A DNA stretch of 64,000 nucleotides from RBG-16-34-14 sp963798865 (GTDB lineage: Bacteria > Bacteroidota > Ignavibacteria > Ignavibacteriales > Ignavibacteriaceae): positions 649,881 to 713,880 of the forward strand of contig CAWCVZ010000009.1 of assembly GCA_963798865.1 (NCBI GenBank). The letters run 5' to 3'. A model generated the notes under the pieces. That model ran no database searches. It was not told the DNA's origin and saw only the letters and a program-made list of their open reading frames with translations. Shown here in pieces: positions 42,830 through 53,474 of the stretch; the first letter of the stretch is position 1; every line of letters starts with the position of its first letter. Both the position numbers and the translations under genes were made by a program.

Positions 42830-44376
42830 TTAAATAACTAAAAGATCAGTAATTACTCTGCCTTCCAGATCATCAGGAATCTTTTGATCCAACAGACTAA
42901 GCCACGTTGGTGTCATATCAATGATTCTTGAAGCGTCTACTTTTTTATTTTTTGCAATTGCTGGTCCCATATGCCAGTAGGATTCCATTTTTTCTATGGC
43001 TTCCGCTTGTTGGCCAGTTCATATTTGCTCTCCATCTTTCTACAAAAATTGAGTCTTTGTTTTTATCGGTTTCAGTAGGCATATAGGCGCCATCAACAAA
43101 ATCAATTAATAAATCAGGTGCATATTCTAAATAAGGTCCGCTATACAATTCTTCTCTTTTAAATACTTTATTTACTACCGGCTCACCAGTCACAGGATAT
43201 TTAAGCTTCTGAAATTTTTCAATAATCTGGTCTCTTACACTTTCGTAATGATTCTGTTCAACTATTCCCTTTGGATCCCTTCCTTTAAGATTAATGTAAA
43301 TATCCCCTTCTTTTCCTCGCGAAAAAGCATAAGTTTTACTCCAATCAATATCCGATCCGGTAAGAAAAGTTTGTATCCAACTTTTCAGCCAATGCATATT
43401 TTTATTTGCAAAAAAGAACCAGGATCTTGGAATAAGAGCCTGAGCACTTTTCCTGAATCCAGCAACTTTAGAACGAATAAAAGATTCTTTAAATGATTTT
43501 TTCGTTCCATTTGAATTAATAGCATCATTTGTTTTTTTATATGTTAAAAAACCTTCTTTTTGAAGCCAGGTATTAATTTGAATTCCGGATTTAAGTGGGC
43601 CGGCTCCGCATTCCGAAATTATGAATACATTTGTATTTGAACCTGCAGCTCTTATTAAACGGTCAATTGCTGCATCTACAGATTTATAAGCACTCTTAAC
43701 TACATCTTTATAAATCTTTATCTTGCGACAGCATATCTTTCCAGAAATAATGCTGTGCTTGAGCAGTAGCACTATAATAAGTCAAAAAGAAATCCCAATT
43801 TTTATTCTCAACTAAATAAGCTAAAACGTCGGTTTGTTTTTTTACATCTTCTTCAACTAAAGTTAAATAATCTTCCTTCTTCCTGCCGCCGGGAAAAATA
43901 TCTTTTAGCCGGTATCTGCCGAATTTTTTTACAATCTCATCATAAAGAGTAGTTGGATATGATATGGACCGGTGGGCACCGGGAGCATCTTCTCCTGAAA
44001 TCATAAATCCATTTATTTTTTGAGGAGGGAATGTAAAAGGTACATTGATAATTCCTGACGCAAGTCCATTATCGCTAAGAATTTTCCAGATCGGTTTGAC
44101 TTTAATATCGGAACCTTTTAGTTCTTTGAACTTCCCGTTATTTGCACTCTGCCAAAAATCAAATAGACCATGCTGACCGGAATTTCTTCCGGTGACTATT
44201 GATCCCCACATTTGAGGGGTGATCATTGGTACGGAGGATTCTAATATACCGGAGGATCCTTCATCAAAAAACTTCTTGAATGTGGGTAATTCTCCTGAGT
44301 TCATCCAGGGAATGATCAAGTCAAAGGTTGCTTCCGCAAGTGCAATTACTAATAAACGATTTTTATTTTTTCTCAT
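42830..44376 (-). pseudogene. alkaline-phosphatase-superfamily protein, metal site degenerate, two frameshifts
   Basis: Three frames join to about 515 residues: LLVIALAEATFDLIIPWMNSGELPTF start, TPQMWGSIVTGRNSGQHGLFDF, a middle segment (YKSVDAAIDRLI... INLKGRDPKGIV... SGSHRKNGILLAYG) and, in a third frame, DMTPTWLSLLDQKIPDDLEGRV to TAA at 42830. The breaks near 43720 and 42975 each equal one extra base. Family members normally start GLDGATF and carry SDHG; here the Asp is Ala (ALAEATF) and SDHG reads SECG, so two metal-ligand sites are lost. It is a paralogue of the gene at 37155-38690. Confidence 0.78.
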
Positions 44377-44417
44377 GCATATACCTATATGAAGTTTTAA
44401 TTAATCTTGAATCTTAA

Positions 44418-45632
44418 TTATTTATAATAATTATTAAGGCAAAGATTAACTGCCAAATCGGCATTTAAATCAACCAGTTTTTTTAGTTCAGTTATTCTTT
44501 GATTTAAATCCATTTTTAATCTTGTCGCGTTCTTTCCATACCTGATTAAGTTTTGATATAAGGATATCGGAATCTATTCCAATAAGGTCAAGAGCATGAT
44601 TTTCCATTTTAAAGCTTTCGGCAATACCCATCAGTTTAAGATCGTATGCAATAGTTACAAATGGTACATTGCAGGCGGCGGCAAAAATAACTGAATGAAG
44701 ACGGGTTCCAAGTAAAAGAGAAAACCTGGAAACAATACCCATTACTTCGGATGGACTATATTGCTCGCGATATCATTTTCACCTTAGATGAAAGTTTCAT
44801 TTTACTAATTATTACTTTTGCTATCTCCCTATCGTCATCAGGTGCAACTGTATGCATAGGGATAAATACAACCTGACCAAGTGTTGTTAGAAAATCAGCG
44901 GCATCAATCATAGCTTTTTGATATTGTAAAATATCTTTGTCAGTTAATTGCCGATAATGTTCACTTCCAATTGAATGTTTGGGAGATAGATTTCTTATAC
45001 TAATACCTATTATAGGATGAGTCTTATTTTCTTTAATTCCTTCTTTCATTAATATTTCGTCAATGCGGGTTTCATCTACAGGCGCCAACATAAGTCCGGG
45101 GTCAGCTGTAAGAATAATTTTTCTTTTTACTCCTATATTTTGGAATGTTCTAAGTGTAAGTGGGTCCCGAACAGTAACCAGATTAAGATTTTCTAAAATG
45201 TTCCTGTAAATGAATATCGTTAAATGTTTTTGTAAGGTTTGAGTTGCAACTGCATAGGTCATAACGCGGCATCCAAAAATTTTTGCAACGGTAACAAAAA
45301 ATGCGCACACAATAGCATGAGACAACTTATCATAAAAAGGAACGCCGCCACCTATTATAAACAGATCGCTGGTGCTCAGGGCATATAATGTTTTATGTAT
45401 CTGGCGCCATTTGTTCAGTGCATGTAATTCCAGCCCAGCATTTGCCGCATATTTTTCTATGTATTTTGCATTCTCGGAGAGTACAATAAATTTGGAATAT
45501 CTAATGCGATCTTTCAATAAACTTACAATAGTGAGAAGAATTGCCTGATCTCCAACATTTTGGCTTCCATACCATGCACCCCAAAGACATATTTTAATAG
45601 ATCGTTTAATCTTTCCTCGTAATATTTGTCAT
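44418..45632 (-). pseudogene. polysaccharide pyruvyl transferase (CsaB/WcaK family), three frameshifts
   Basis: Reassembled from four frames: start ATG 45632 (MTNITRK), ICLWGAWYGSQNVGDQAILL, long central part with LFIIGGGVPFYDK and AVATQTLQ, ADPGLMLAP, HPIIGISIRNLSP, then YSPSEVMGIVSRFSLLLGTRLHSVIFAAACNVP (the GTRLHS signature) and finally DLNQRITELKKLVDLNAD to TAA 44418. The shifts near 45605, 44765 and 44515 each correspond to one extra base. The family transfers pyruvate ketals to cell-wall or capsular sugars from phosphoenolpyruvate. The glycan cluster context agrees. Confidence 0.8.
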
Positions 45633-45651
45633 ACATTTTATTTCATTATTA

Positions 45652-46757
45652 TTAAATTTTAAAGTCGAATTCGTTTAATAGACTTTTATATTCTTCAATA
45701 TGCTGCTCAATAGATTTATTTAATTCATAATTTTCCATTACATATTTTTGACCAAGTTCCCCTTTAGTTCTCCAGTTATTATTTCCCAGCAGATGTTTTA
45801 GTCCTTTCTGAAAATCATCCATCCTGAACTAAGTAGCCGAATTTTTCAGTAACATTTTCGGGATTTACAGAACTTAATATTGCACATTTATGAGCCAGTG
45901 CTTCTAAAAAAGAATTAGGTAATCCTTCTCTTGTAGCGGTATTAACCAATATCCAGCTTGTTTCTAGAATTTTAGATAATGTATCAGTTTCAAATTGATT
46001 AATAAAACCGGTCATTATTAGATTTTTTAAACCTGAATACTTTATCCTCAAATATCTGTCATATTTAATATTGCGTCCTTTCCCAGTAGCAATAAATTTT
46101 ATTTCAGGAAAAGATTTTGCTAATTGGAAAAACAATTCGGGTTTTTTTCTTTTATCCCATCTTGCTAAAAAACATACCAAAGGCTGATCAGATTTTACAA
46201 TATTCCTTTTAGGAACTTCAATCGGTGTCGGGAAGAATTCAACTTTATTTTTAAGTGAATATTTTTGGGATACTTTATCATTCAGGAATTTTGCGGCGCA
46301 AAAAACTTTATTCACTTTTCGTAAAGATCTTTTTACAAAAAAATTATCTTCATAAAGATAATTTGCAAGAACCTGAATTTTATTACATGATGGATGAATA
46401 AATTCTCTTACCCAATCACTTAAAAGTCTTGTATCCCTTGATGTAACCAAATGAATTTTATCAGGCATTTCTTTCATTGCTAGTACGTACTTAAATGAGG
46501 GTTCTTCAGAATGATAAATATCAGCATCGCACATCCTGAATAAGTTTTTTTGCATAAAAAGGATTTGTTTTAGGAAAGCTTAAAACTTTTATGCCATCCA
46601 GTATTTCAAATTCTCTTTGTTCATTTCTCCTTGGTATTACTGCTGAAACTTCTATCCCGCGTTTTACTAGTTCTCTACCGATTGTTCTTGTTGCTTTGCC
46701 AAAACCTCCATATTTATTCCAGGCAAAGATTTCGGTACAAATAAAGCAAACTTTCAT
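45652..46757 (-). pseudogene. family 4 glycosyltransferase, two frameshifts
   Basis: The N-terminus MKVCFICTEIFAWNKYGGFGKA is the start of a GT4/GT-B enzyme. After a break near 46530 the frame continues DADIYHSEEPSFKYVLAM, PLVCFLARWDKRKKPELFF, ILVNTATREGLPNSFLEALAHKCAI (the EGLPxxxLEA donor-site motif), breaks again near 45822 and ends ...IEEYKSLLNEFDFKI at TAA 45652. Both shifts equal one extra base. ATG overlaps the stop codon of the upstream glycosyltransferase (TAATG). Expected to add a sugar in the surface glycan. Confidence 0.8.
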
Positions 46758-47884
46758 TATTTACCGGCAAGATTAGTGAATTGTGAGTATACCTGTAAAT
46801 GTTTATTTGCAATAATTTTCCAGCTGAAATGCTCTTCTGCTCTTTTTCTTGCTGCATCTCCAAGGCTCCTGCATAAATTATAATCTCCCACTAGCTGAAT
46901 TAATGCATTTTTAATTGAAGAAGAATTTTTTGACGGAACTAATAAAGCAGCATCTCCAACAACTTCTGCACAACCGGTATCATCGGTTGTGATGATTGCA
47001 AGACCTGCAGTCATAGCTTCAAGAAGAACAATAGGAAAATTTTCAGATTCAGAAGTAAAAACAAATATTGAAGATGTTTCATACAGATTTTTTAAACTTT
47101 CAGATTTGTTATCCATAAACCCGAGAAAATTTACATTAAGATTTAATTCAGCAGCTTGTTTTTTTAAATTTTCAAGATAGGGTCCATCACCTACAATGTT
47201 TATTTCAAAACCATGATTAAAGCCGGGAAGAGCATCAAGAAAATACTGCACACCTTTTCTTTCAAACATTCTGCTCACGACAAGAATTTGTTTCCTTTTA
47301 TTTTTTGCATTAGAAAATTTTGTCAGGTCAATTCCATTTGGTAAAAGAACAGTATCTACGTTTTTGTCTGTTTTAAGAACGAGTTCTCTCAAAGATTTGC
47401 TTGGGCAAATAACTTTTAACGAGTTATTAGTAATTTTATTCCATAAAGGTTTTATTAAACGATGAAGTAATGTAAAACGATTTGGATTATAACCCGGTAC
47501 ATCTGATCCATGTGCAGTAATAACATATTGCAGCCCGGTTAATTTCTTTACAAGGTAAGCCAGTATTCCATCCGGAAAAATGAAATGAGTATGATTAATA
47601 TCGTACTTGTTTTGTCTGCATAATTTCAGAACTAAGGGCAAAGCTGAAAGAATGTAAGTAATCATTTCAAAGGGAGTACAAATATCAGCTTTTAATCTCA
47701 GACATCTTACAAAAAATATTTGAAAATTCTTTGTCCTTTTGAATTGCTGAAGGTTTTTAAATCCCATTGTAACAAGATCAACTTGGTGACCTTCTTTTAC
47801 CAGCTCAGATATTAAGCCATGCACAACCTTAGCTCCACCTCCCCCAATAGGCGGATATTCATAACAAAGCATTAATAATTTCAT
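46757..47884 (-). CDS. family 4 glycosyltransferase
   Basis: 375 residues, intact GT-B enzyme: acceptor-side N-terminus CYEYPPIGGGGAKVVHGLI, YVITAHGSDVPGY, LLPNGIDLTKF, ILVVSRMFERKGVQYFLDAL, FEINIVGDGPYLENLKKQA and SESENFPIVLLEAMTAG with the E-x7-E donor motif. Adds a hexose to a lipid-linked glycan in the cytoplasm. First gene of the minus-strand glycan cluster. The next upstream gene on this strand ends at a terminator 180 bp away. Confidence 0.93.
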   Translation of the reverse strand: MKLLMLCYEYPPIGGGGAKVVHGLISELVKEGHQVDLVTMGFKNLQQFKRTKNFQIFFVRCLRLKADICTPFEMITYILSALPLVLKLCRQNKYDINHTHFIFPDGILAYLVKKLTGLQYVITAHGSDVPGYNPNRFTLLHRLIKPLWNKITNNSLKVICPSKSLRELVLKTDKNVDTVLLPNGIDLTKFSNAKNKRKQILVVSRMFERKGVQYFLDALPGFNHGFEINIVGDGPYLENLKKQAAELNLNVNFLGFMDNKSESLKNLYETSSIFVFTSESENFPIVLLEAMTAGLAIITTDDTGCAEVVGDAALLVPSKNSSSIKNALIQLVGDYNLCRSLGDAARKRAEEHFSWKIIANKHLQVYSQFTNLAGK

Positions 47885-48068
47885 CTGAGGAATTAGTTAA
47901 GTTGGTTTTTGTTTAATATAGACAAAAATCCGATAATTTTGGTGGAAACCGGTTTTATTTTATGACTGAAGAAATAATATTTTTTGAGAATAAAATGCTG
48001 TTTTCGGTTCATAAAAATGATATTTCTTAAATATTTGTTAATGCAATAGAAGTTTAGAATTATTTAAA

Positions 48069-48100
48069 TAAAAAATCCGGCCTCGGGCTTTGAGACCGGA
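48069..48100 (-). terminator. Rho-independent terminator of the coiled-coil lipoprotein gene
   Basis: On the minus strand TCCGGTCTC (48100-48092), 7-base loop, GAGGCCGGA (48084-48076; one bulge-type mismatch) and then TTTTT. It lies about 30 bp past the stop at 48129. Confidence 0.8.
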
Positions 48101-48128
48101 CTGGGGGAAGAGATGATTTTGGGAGGAT

Positions 48129-49097
48129 TTAAATTTTAACTTTAATTTTGCTATCCAGTTCTTTATTAAAACGTTGCTTATAAAGCTTCTTATATTTCAA
48201 ATGAATTGAATCAGGAACCTTTTCACCATTAACTTTCATTTCGTTTGCGTTAAGCTCTAATTCAAATTTCTCATCTTTATTTTTTATCAATCCATCTTTT
48301 ACCATTTCGTTTTTTGCATCATCAAGAAATTCATTTAAAGTTTTCATTTCTTTATCAAGGTTTTCCATTTCACCTGAAAGTTTGCTCATTTTACTTTCAA
48401 GCTTTTCCATCTCTTTTTCAAGCTCTTTCATATTTAATTCATGCTCGTCGTGATTTTTTTCAATTTCAATTGTAATTTGTTTCAGGTTATCATTCAGTTT
48501 GTCTTCATCAAAATCAAAATTGAATTTATTTATTTTGATATCATCAAGATTCTTCAAACACTCATCAAGATCATTTTTAATTTTATCTTTATCAATTTCA
48601 ATAACGATGTCATCCATACCTTTTAATTCTTCTTTAAGCTTCTCCATATCCTTCTTAAAATTTTCGTGATCAAACTTAAAATTAAAATTTTCAGCTTTTA
48701 GTTTTTCTTTCCATTCTTTCATATTTTCTTTAAACTCATCGCTATCAAAATGAAATACGAAGGGTTTGTGGTGAAACGGATGATCATCTTCTGCTGTTAT
48801 AGAATCAAGCTTATCATAAACCAGGTCTTTATAATTTTCGATTTCATTTTCCGGAACCAGTTCATTATTCTTATAGATTGATAAAATTTTTCCGTCTTTA
48901 AAATTAACGTTGTAATGAACAGTTGTTCCACTTTCTGTATCTGCAAAAGAAAGAGTTTGTTCTCCTGTTTTCTTTTCAGAATTTTCATCTTGTGTGTAGG
49001 ACTCAGAACTGCAGGATACAAAAAACAAAACTGAAGCTGCAAAAAAGAAGGCTCTTAAAAATTTTTCCATCTGAATTTTTTGTATAAGTGCTCTCAT
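48129..49097 (-). CDS. charged coiled-coil lipoprotein
   Basis: 322 residues. Lipoprotein signal with lipobox FVSC (AFFFAASVLFFVSCSSE). The mature protein is extremely rich in Asp, Glu and Lys, with long heptad stretches (e.g. EKEMEKLESKMSKLSGEME). The ATG at 49097 is preceded by AAAAGGAGAAGAA, a strong site; an internal ATG at 49070 would shorten the signal N-region. No family recognised; it probably forms an elongated periplasmic or envelope-attached rod. Transcribed alone, divergent from a T9SS-type gene, with its own terminator. Confidence 0.8.
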   Translation of the reverse strand: MRALIQKIQMEKFLRAFFFAASVLFFVSCSSESYTQDENSEKKTGEQTLSFADTESGTTVHYNVNFKDGKILSIYKNNELVPENEIENYKDLVYDKLDSITAEDDHPFHHKPFVFHFDSDEFKENMKEWKEKLKAENFNFKFDHENFKKDMEKLKEELKGMDDIVIEIDKDKIKNDLDECLKNLDDIKINKFNFDFDEDKLNDNLKQITIEIEKNHDEHELNMKELEKEMEKLESKMSKLSGEMENLDKEMKTLNEFLDDAKNEMVKDGLIKNKDEKFELELNANEMKVNGEKVPDSIHLKYKKLYKQRFNKELDSKIKVKI

Positions 49098-49331
49098 TTC
49101 TTCTCCTTTTTTAATTCCTTTTTCAGATTCTGACGTATCAAATCATTTTTTGTTTCGGGAAAATTAAAAAGTTCATTGATTATTAAACCTTTAATGATGA
49201 ACGGTTTGTCAAAAGGATAAAGAGACGGTTATCATAAAAAGGTATTTATGATTTTTAGCTTTGCAGAAGCGATTAATCACAACTTAATGTTGACTTATAT
49301 ATTACATTAAAAATAAAAAGGATAGAAAGAT

Positions 49332-50065
49332 TTGAAAACTTTATACATAAAATATTTAATAGCTCTGGGACTCCTTATTTTTTCATCTGAAATTTCTCCA
49401 CAGGTAAATGCCGGATACATTGCATTAATTTTCATTTTGCCGGTATAGAAAAAAGTATTTATGGAAGCTCATCTTATTTAGAAAAAAGTTCACAGGTCGA
49501 AATATCTGTATTTAACGCACATATAGTTAAGAGCAATGTTTATTTAATCTGGCAGGCAAAAGCGGAAGGTAATTCTTTTAAATTTAAAATTGAACGGATG
49601 ACATCTGATGATATGGTTTGGAGAAATATTGGTGAAGTAAAATCATTAACAAACAATAACCCGGTAAATACTTATACGTTTAAAGATAAAAACCTTCCCG
49701 GCGGATTTTATTCTTATCGTTTAAAGATATCTTATGATGACGGCAGCTTTGATTACAGCAGTGAAGTAAATACCGAGATTGATTACACTAATGGTTATGA
49801 GCTTTCACAGAATTATCCTAACCCATTTAATCCATCAACAATAATAACATATAAGCTGCCTGAGAAAAGTTTTGTCAATTTAAAAATCTTTAATGTGCTT
49901 GGTAATGAAATTGCTGTTCTTGTAAATGAAGAAAAACCTGCCGGCATTCACAGGATTGAATTTGATGCTTCAAAATTAGAGAAGGAATTATCCAACGGGA
50001 TTTATTTTTATACTTTAAAAGCCGGTGATTATACTGAAACCAAAAAGATGATTTATATAAAGTAA
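49332..50065 (+). pseudogene. T9SS-exported protein with C-terminal sorting domain, frameshifted near the signal peptide
   Basis: TTG 49332 gives a signal peptide (LIALGLLIFSSEISPQVNA) that runs into a TAG. From about 49430 the next frame encodes FHFAGIEKSIYGSS and continues to 50065, consistent with loss of one A in the ATTAATTTT stretch. The body is a small Fn3-like beta domain (VYLIWQAKAEGNSFKFKIE, YSYRLKISYDDGSF). The last 85 residues are a type A T9SS sorting domain: LSQNYPNPFNPSTIITY, LKIFNVLGNEIAVLVNEE, GIYFYTLKAGDYTETKKMI. Predicted to be secreted and surface-attached or released. Confidence 0.75.
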
Positions 50066-50084
50066 TTTGAAAATTAATTCTCTG

Positions 50085-51902
50085 TTACCGGGATGATTGG
50101 TTAAGAAGAAGATTCCTGTAATGACTAAGCACATTTGATTTTGAAATAAAACCCACATATTTCCCATTATTTACAACAGGAAGATTCCACACGTTCAGTT
50201 CATCAATTTTTTTTACAACATCATACATTTTATCTTTTATATCAACTACTGCAGAAGGTTTGTTCATTACATCTCTTATCAAGATTAAATTGTAAATATC
50301 TTTTTCAAATATTATTTCCCGAACATCATCAAGTGAAACAATTCCCATAAGATTTTTCTCATTATCTAAGACAGGAAAGATATTTCTTTTTGAGTGTTCT
50401 ATTATATCAATTAATTTATTTAGCGTATCTTCTTCATTTAACGGAATGAAATCCTTTTCTATCATTTTGCTCAACTGAAGATTTTCAAGTATAAGCCTGT
50501 CCCTGTCATAAAGAATAAATTCTCCTTTCTCAGCAATATCTTTAGTGTAAATAGAAAAAGGTTCAAAGTAAACTGTAATGAAATATGAAAGTGAAACAAC
50601 AACCATAAGTGGAATAAATAAAGCATATCCGCCCGTAATTTCTGCAATAAGAAATATTGCAGTTAATGGTGCGTGAATAACTCCTGCAAATACTCCCGCC
50701 ATTGCTACTACAATAAAATTAATTTCTATAAGATTATGAAAACCTGAGATGTTCATAGTCCTGGAAAAAATAAATCCGAGCAATGCCCCGATAAATAATG
50801 AAGAACCAAACATTCCTCCATTCCCGCCGGAGTAAACAGTTATTGACGTAGCAACAACTTTAAGAATCATAACAATTGAAGTATAAATCAGAAGAAAAGT
50901 AATATTGTTCTGCTGCTGCCAGAATATACTCCGGTCAAATATTATTGAATTATTTCCATTTAAAAGTGCTTCAACAATATTGTAACCTTCACCAAAAAGA
51001 GATGGAAAAACGAAAAGTAAAATTCCAAGACTTAAACCGCCGGTTAATGCTTTAAGATATGGCTGGTTCCATTTAGCATACAGCTTGTGAAATCCTGTAT
51101 ATACCCTGATTATATAAACAGATATTGCTGCACAAATTATTCCCAGCAGAATATAGTAAGGTAATGAGTTAAGTTCCCAGTTGTTGGTAATTAATTTAAA
51201 AGGCTGACCTGAATAAAGAGTTTTAGATATAACCGTTGCCGAAGCAGATGCAATTAATAACGGGATGAAACTCGGAATTGCAAGTTCTGTAACGAGCATT
51301 TCAATTGCGAAAAGTACACCTGCAATTGGACTGTTAAAAATTGCAGCTATTCCGCCTGCAGCGCCGCAGCCAAGTAAAAGTTTTCTTTCTCTTTCTCCTA
51401 ATCTTAATGTTAATGCTAAGTTTGAACCAATAGCAGCACCGGTTACTGAAATTGGCGCTTCAAGACCTGCAGATCCTCCGAATCCTAAAGTAAAAAAACT
51501 GCTTACAAGCTGCGAGTATAATTTATGTTTTGCTATAATTCCTTTTTTGTTTGATATCTCAAGAATAACATTTCCAATACCCCTGTTTAATTTTCCTTTT
51601 AAAACTTTTTGAATAAACAATGCTGAAAGAAAAATTCCAATGAGCGGGTAGACCGCATAAAGGTAAGTATTGTATTGATCTTTAAAAGCCCAGTGAAGAA
51701 AAAGCTGAAGATAATGTACGGATGTTTTAAGTGCAACTGCTGCAAGCCCGGCAAGTATTCCAATAACTGAACTTGCAACAATCAGAAAAATTTTATCAGG
51801 CAGAAGCTTTGTGCGCCATTTTGCAAAACGAACGATGAATCTTTTATACAAAAAAATCCCTGGTGCTTTTTCTATTTTATTTAGACAACAACATAATTGC
51901 AA
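50085..51902 (-). CDS. CLC-family chloride channel/transporter with C-terminal CBS pair
   Basis: 605 residues with 10-12 helices. CLC motifs GFGGSAGLEAPISVTGAAIGS (selectivity/gating-Glu region), GIAAIFNSPIAGVLFAIE and GGNGGMFGSSLFIGA. Residues about 460-600 hold two CBS domains (LIDIIEHSKRNIFPVLD, MNKPSAVVDIK, NVWNLPVVNNGKYVGFISKS), usually nucleotide-binding regulators. The first in-frame start is TTG 51902; the true start may be a few codons further in, as the Cys-rich first residues do not look conserved. The gating Glu is present in LEAP. Tail-to-tail with the T9SS gene, 19 bp apart. Confidence 0.92.
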   Translation of the reverse strand: MQLCCCLNKIEKAPGIFLYKRFIVRFAKWRTKLLPDKIFLIVASSVIGILAGLAAVALKTSVHYLQLFLHWAFKDQYNTYLYAVYPLIGIFLSALFIQKVLKGKLNRGIGNVILEISNKKGIIAKHKLYSQLVSSFFTLGFGGSAGLEAPISVTGAAIGSNLALTLRLGERERKLLLGCGAAGGIAAIFNSPIAGVLFAIEMLVTELAIPSFIPLLIASASATVISKTLYSGQPFKLITNNWELNSLPYYILLGIICAAISVYIIRVYTGFHKLYAKWNQPYLKALTGGLSLGILLFVFPSLFGEGYNIVEALLNGNNSIIFDRSIFWQQQNNITFLLIYTSIVMILKVVATSITVYSGGNGGMFGSSLFIGALLGFIFSRTMNISGFHNLIEINFIVVAMAGVFAGVIHAPLTAIFLIAEITGGYALFIPLMVVVSLSYFITVYFEPFSIYTKDIAEKGEFILYDRDRLILENLQLSKMIEKDFIPLNEEDTLNKLIDIIEHSKRNIFPVLDNEKNLMGIVSLDDVREIIFEKDIYNLILIRDVMNKPSAVVDIKDKMYDVVKKIDELNVWNLPVVNNGKYVGFISKSNVLSHYRNLLLNQSSR

Positions 51903-52159
51903 TCATAAATTATAATCTTTAATTGAATTATTAAACCGGGTATTTATATATTTAAAAAGTGTACCCATAACTAAACAGAGGTTCGTTTAATTCGTTTCAC
52001 TTAAACATTATAACATTTTGGAGAACTAAATCGCAGCACCGATCTGAGACTCAAAATGGTGGCGATGTTTGTGAAGAATTCTTTCATGCTATAGATTAAA
52101 ATCCCTACAAGTTTGTCTGTTGTTAAAGCAAATTAATAAGCCGAAACACGATGAGGACG

Positions 52160-53422
52160 TTAAAAAAGTAGTGAAACAATACTAACTAAAATTAATATCG
52201 AAAAACCGATTGTAACACTTTTTTTAATAGCTGAATTGCCAAGAATAATTGAATAAATCATTTTAATTAAATTATTACTCGCTGTGGCTATGATTGTTGC
52301 TTTAAATATAGTTTCAAGGTTTATGGTAGGTCCTACTCTTTGAAATAAATTTAAAATATACGGGTCAATATCAGTTACACCAACAATAAAAGACAAAATA
52401 TTTACTCCAATATTCCCATAATTAGTAACAACCAAATTTGTAATAATCGCAAAGAAACTAAAAAGCAAACCGAATATTATCGCAGTCCTAAATTCTAATG
52501 GATTTTGTACACTATTAACTTTCAGAATTGAATTATTTACGTTTTTATTTTTCAACAGCAAAGTTGCAATTATTATAACACCAGCAATAATAAAAACAAA
52601 AAAATAAGGCAAAAGAATAAAGGCTACCTCTCTATTAAAAATAAAGGCAAGAATAAGAAGGCGGATATACATCATAGTAGTAGCGGCAATTATTCCGGCA
52701 GTAATATTTATTTCACTATTTTCCTCTTTGCTTTTTTTTGCCAATATAATTGTTGTTGCGGTGCTGCTGTAAAGTCCGCCTAATATTGCCGATAATACTA
52801 TGCCGGAATTGGGAAATACAAATTTCTTAAGTAAATAACTGAAATATGAAATGCCCGATACAGCTACAATAGATAGCCATATCTGGTAAGGTGAAATATT
52901 AATTTCTTTTGATATTGGGTTATGAGGAAGCAGAGGCAATATTATACCGCCGATAATAATAAACTTTGCCAGTGTGGAAAATTCATTGCTGTCAATTTTT
53001 TTGGAAAAAACAAACAGGCTTTCTTTCAACTCAACAAAAATCAGGATGGTTACAACTATAAGCATTACCATCCACAACGGCTGTAAATAAACAAGAGGGG
53101 CAAGACAATAAGTAATTATTACAATTATAATTGATGTACTGCCCCATTGATTTTTTAATTTAATTTTATTGAAATAATATATCCCAAGCAGTGAAGATAG
53201 AACAAATCCTCCGGCAAAAAATAAAGTGAGGCTTTCCGGCATTAGTATATAAAGAATAAACCCCATTATACCGATTAAAGTAATTGTGCGGTCAGTACCG
53301 AATAATGACTCAAACTCAATTTCAATATGGAGCTTCCTTTGTTCAAGTCCAATTATTAAAGCGAAAAGAACAACCAATAAAAAGTTGACCAAATCTTTCG
53401 GAATATAGGAAAGTGTTTCCAT
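52160..53422 (-). CDS. MgtC/SapB-DUF4010 membrane protein
   Basis: 420 residues and about 12 helices. The first half has the MgtC-like start (DLVNFLLVVLFALIIGLEQRK, FGTDRTITLIGIMGFILYIL). The second half is DUF4010 (GGLYSSTATTIILAKKS, FVGVTDIDPYILNLFQ-like SFIVGVTDIDPYIL). The function is unresolved; such proteins have been linked to Mg2+ homeostasis or envelope stress only by the MgtC name. Single gene with a 257-bp unremarkable AT-rich gap behind it. Confidence 0.87.
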   Translation of the reverse strand: METLSYIPKDLVNFLLVVLFALIIGLEQRKLHIEIEFESLFGTDRTITLIGIMGFILYILMPESLTLFFAGGFVLSSLLGIYYFNKIKLKNQWGSTSIIIVIITYCLAPLVYLQPLWMVMLIVVTILIFVELKESLFVFSKKIDSNEFSTLAKFIIIGGIILPLLPHNPISKEINISPYQIWLSIVAVSGISYFSYLLKKFVFPNSGIVLSAILGGLYSSTATTIILAKKSKEENSEINITAGIIAATTMMYIRLLILAFIFNREVAFILLPYFFVFIIAGVIIIATLLLKNKNVNNSILKVNSVQNPLEFRTAIIFGLLFSFFAIITNLVVTNYGNIGVNILSFIVGVTDIDPYILNLFQRVGPTINLETIFKATIIATASNNLIKMIYSIILGNSAIKKSVTIGFSILILVSIVSLLF

Positions 53423-53474
53423 AGTTTATTATAAAAAATATAGTGAAGATTCTTCCATTACTCCCTTATTCCAC

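Noticed and set aside
42457..46757. Phase-variable glycan genes
   Set aside because: The frame breaks are not located in homopolymer or short tandem repeat tracts long enough to switch at high frequency.
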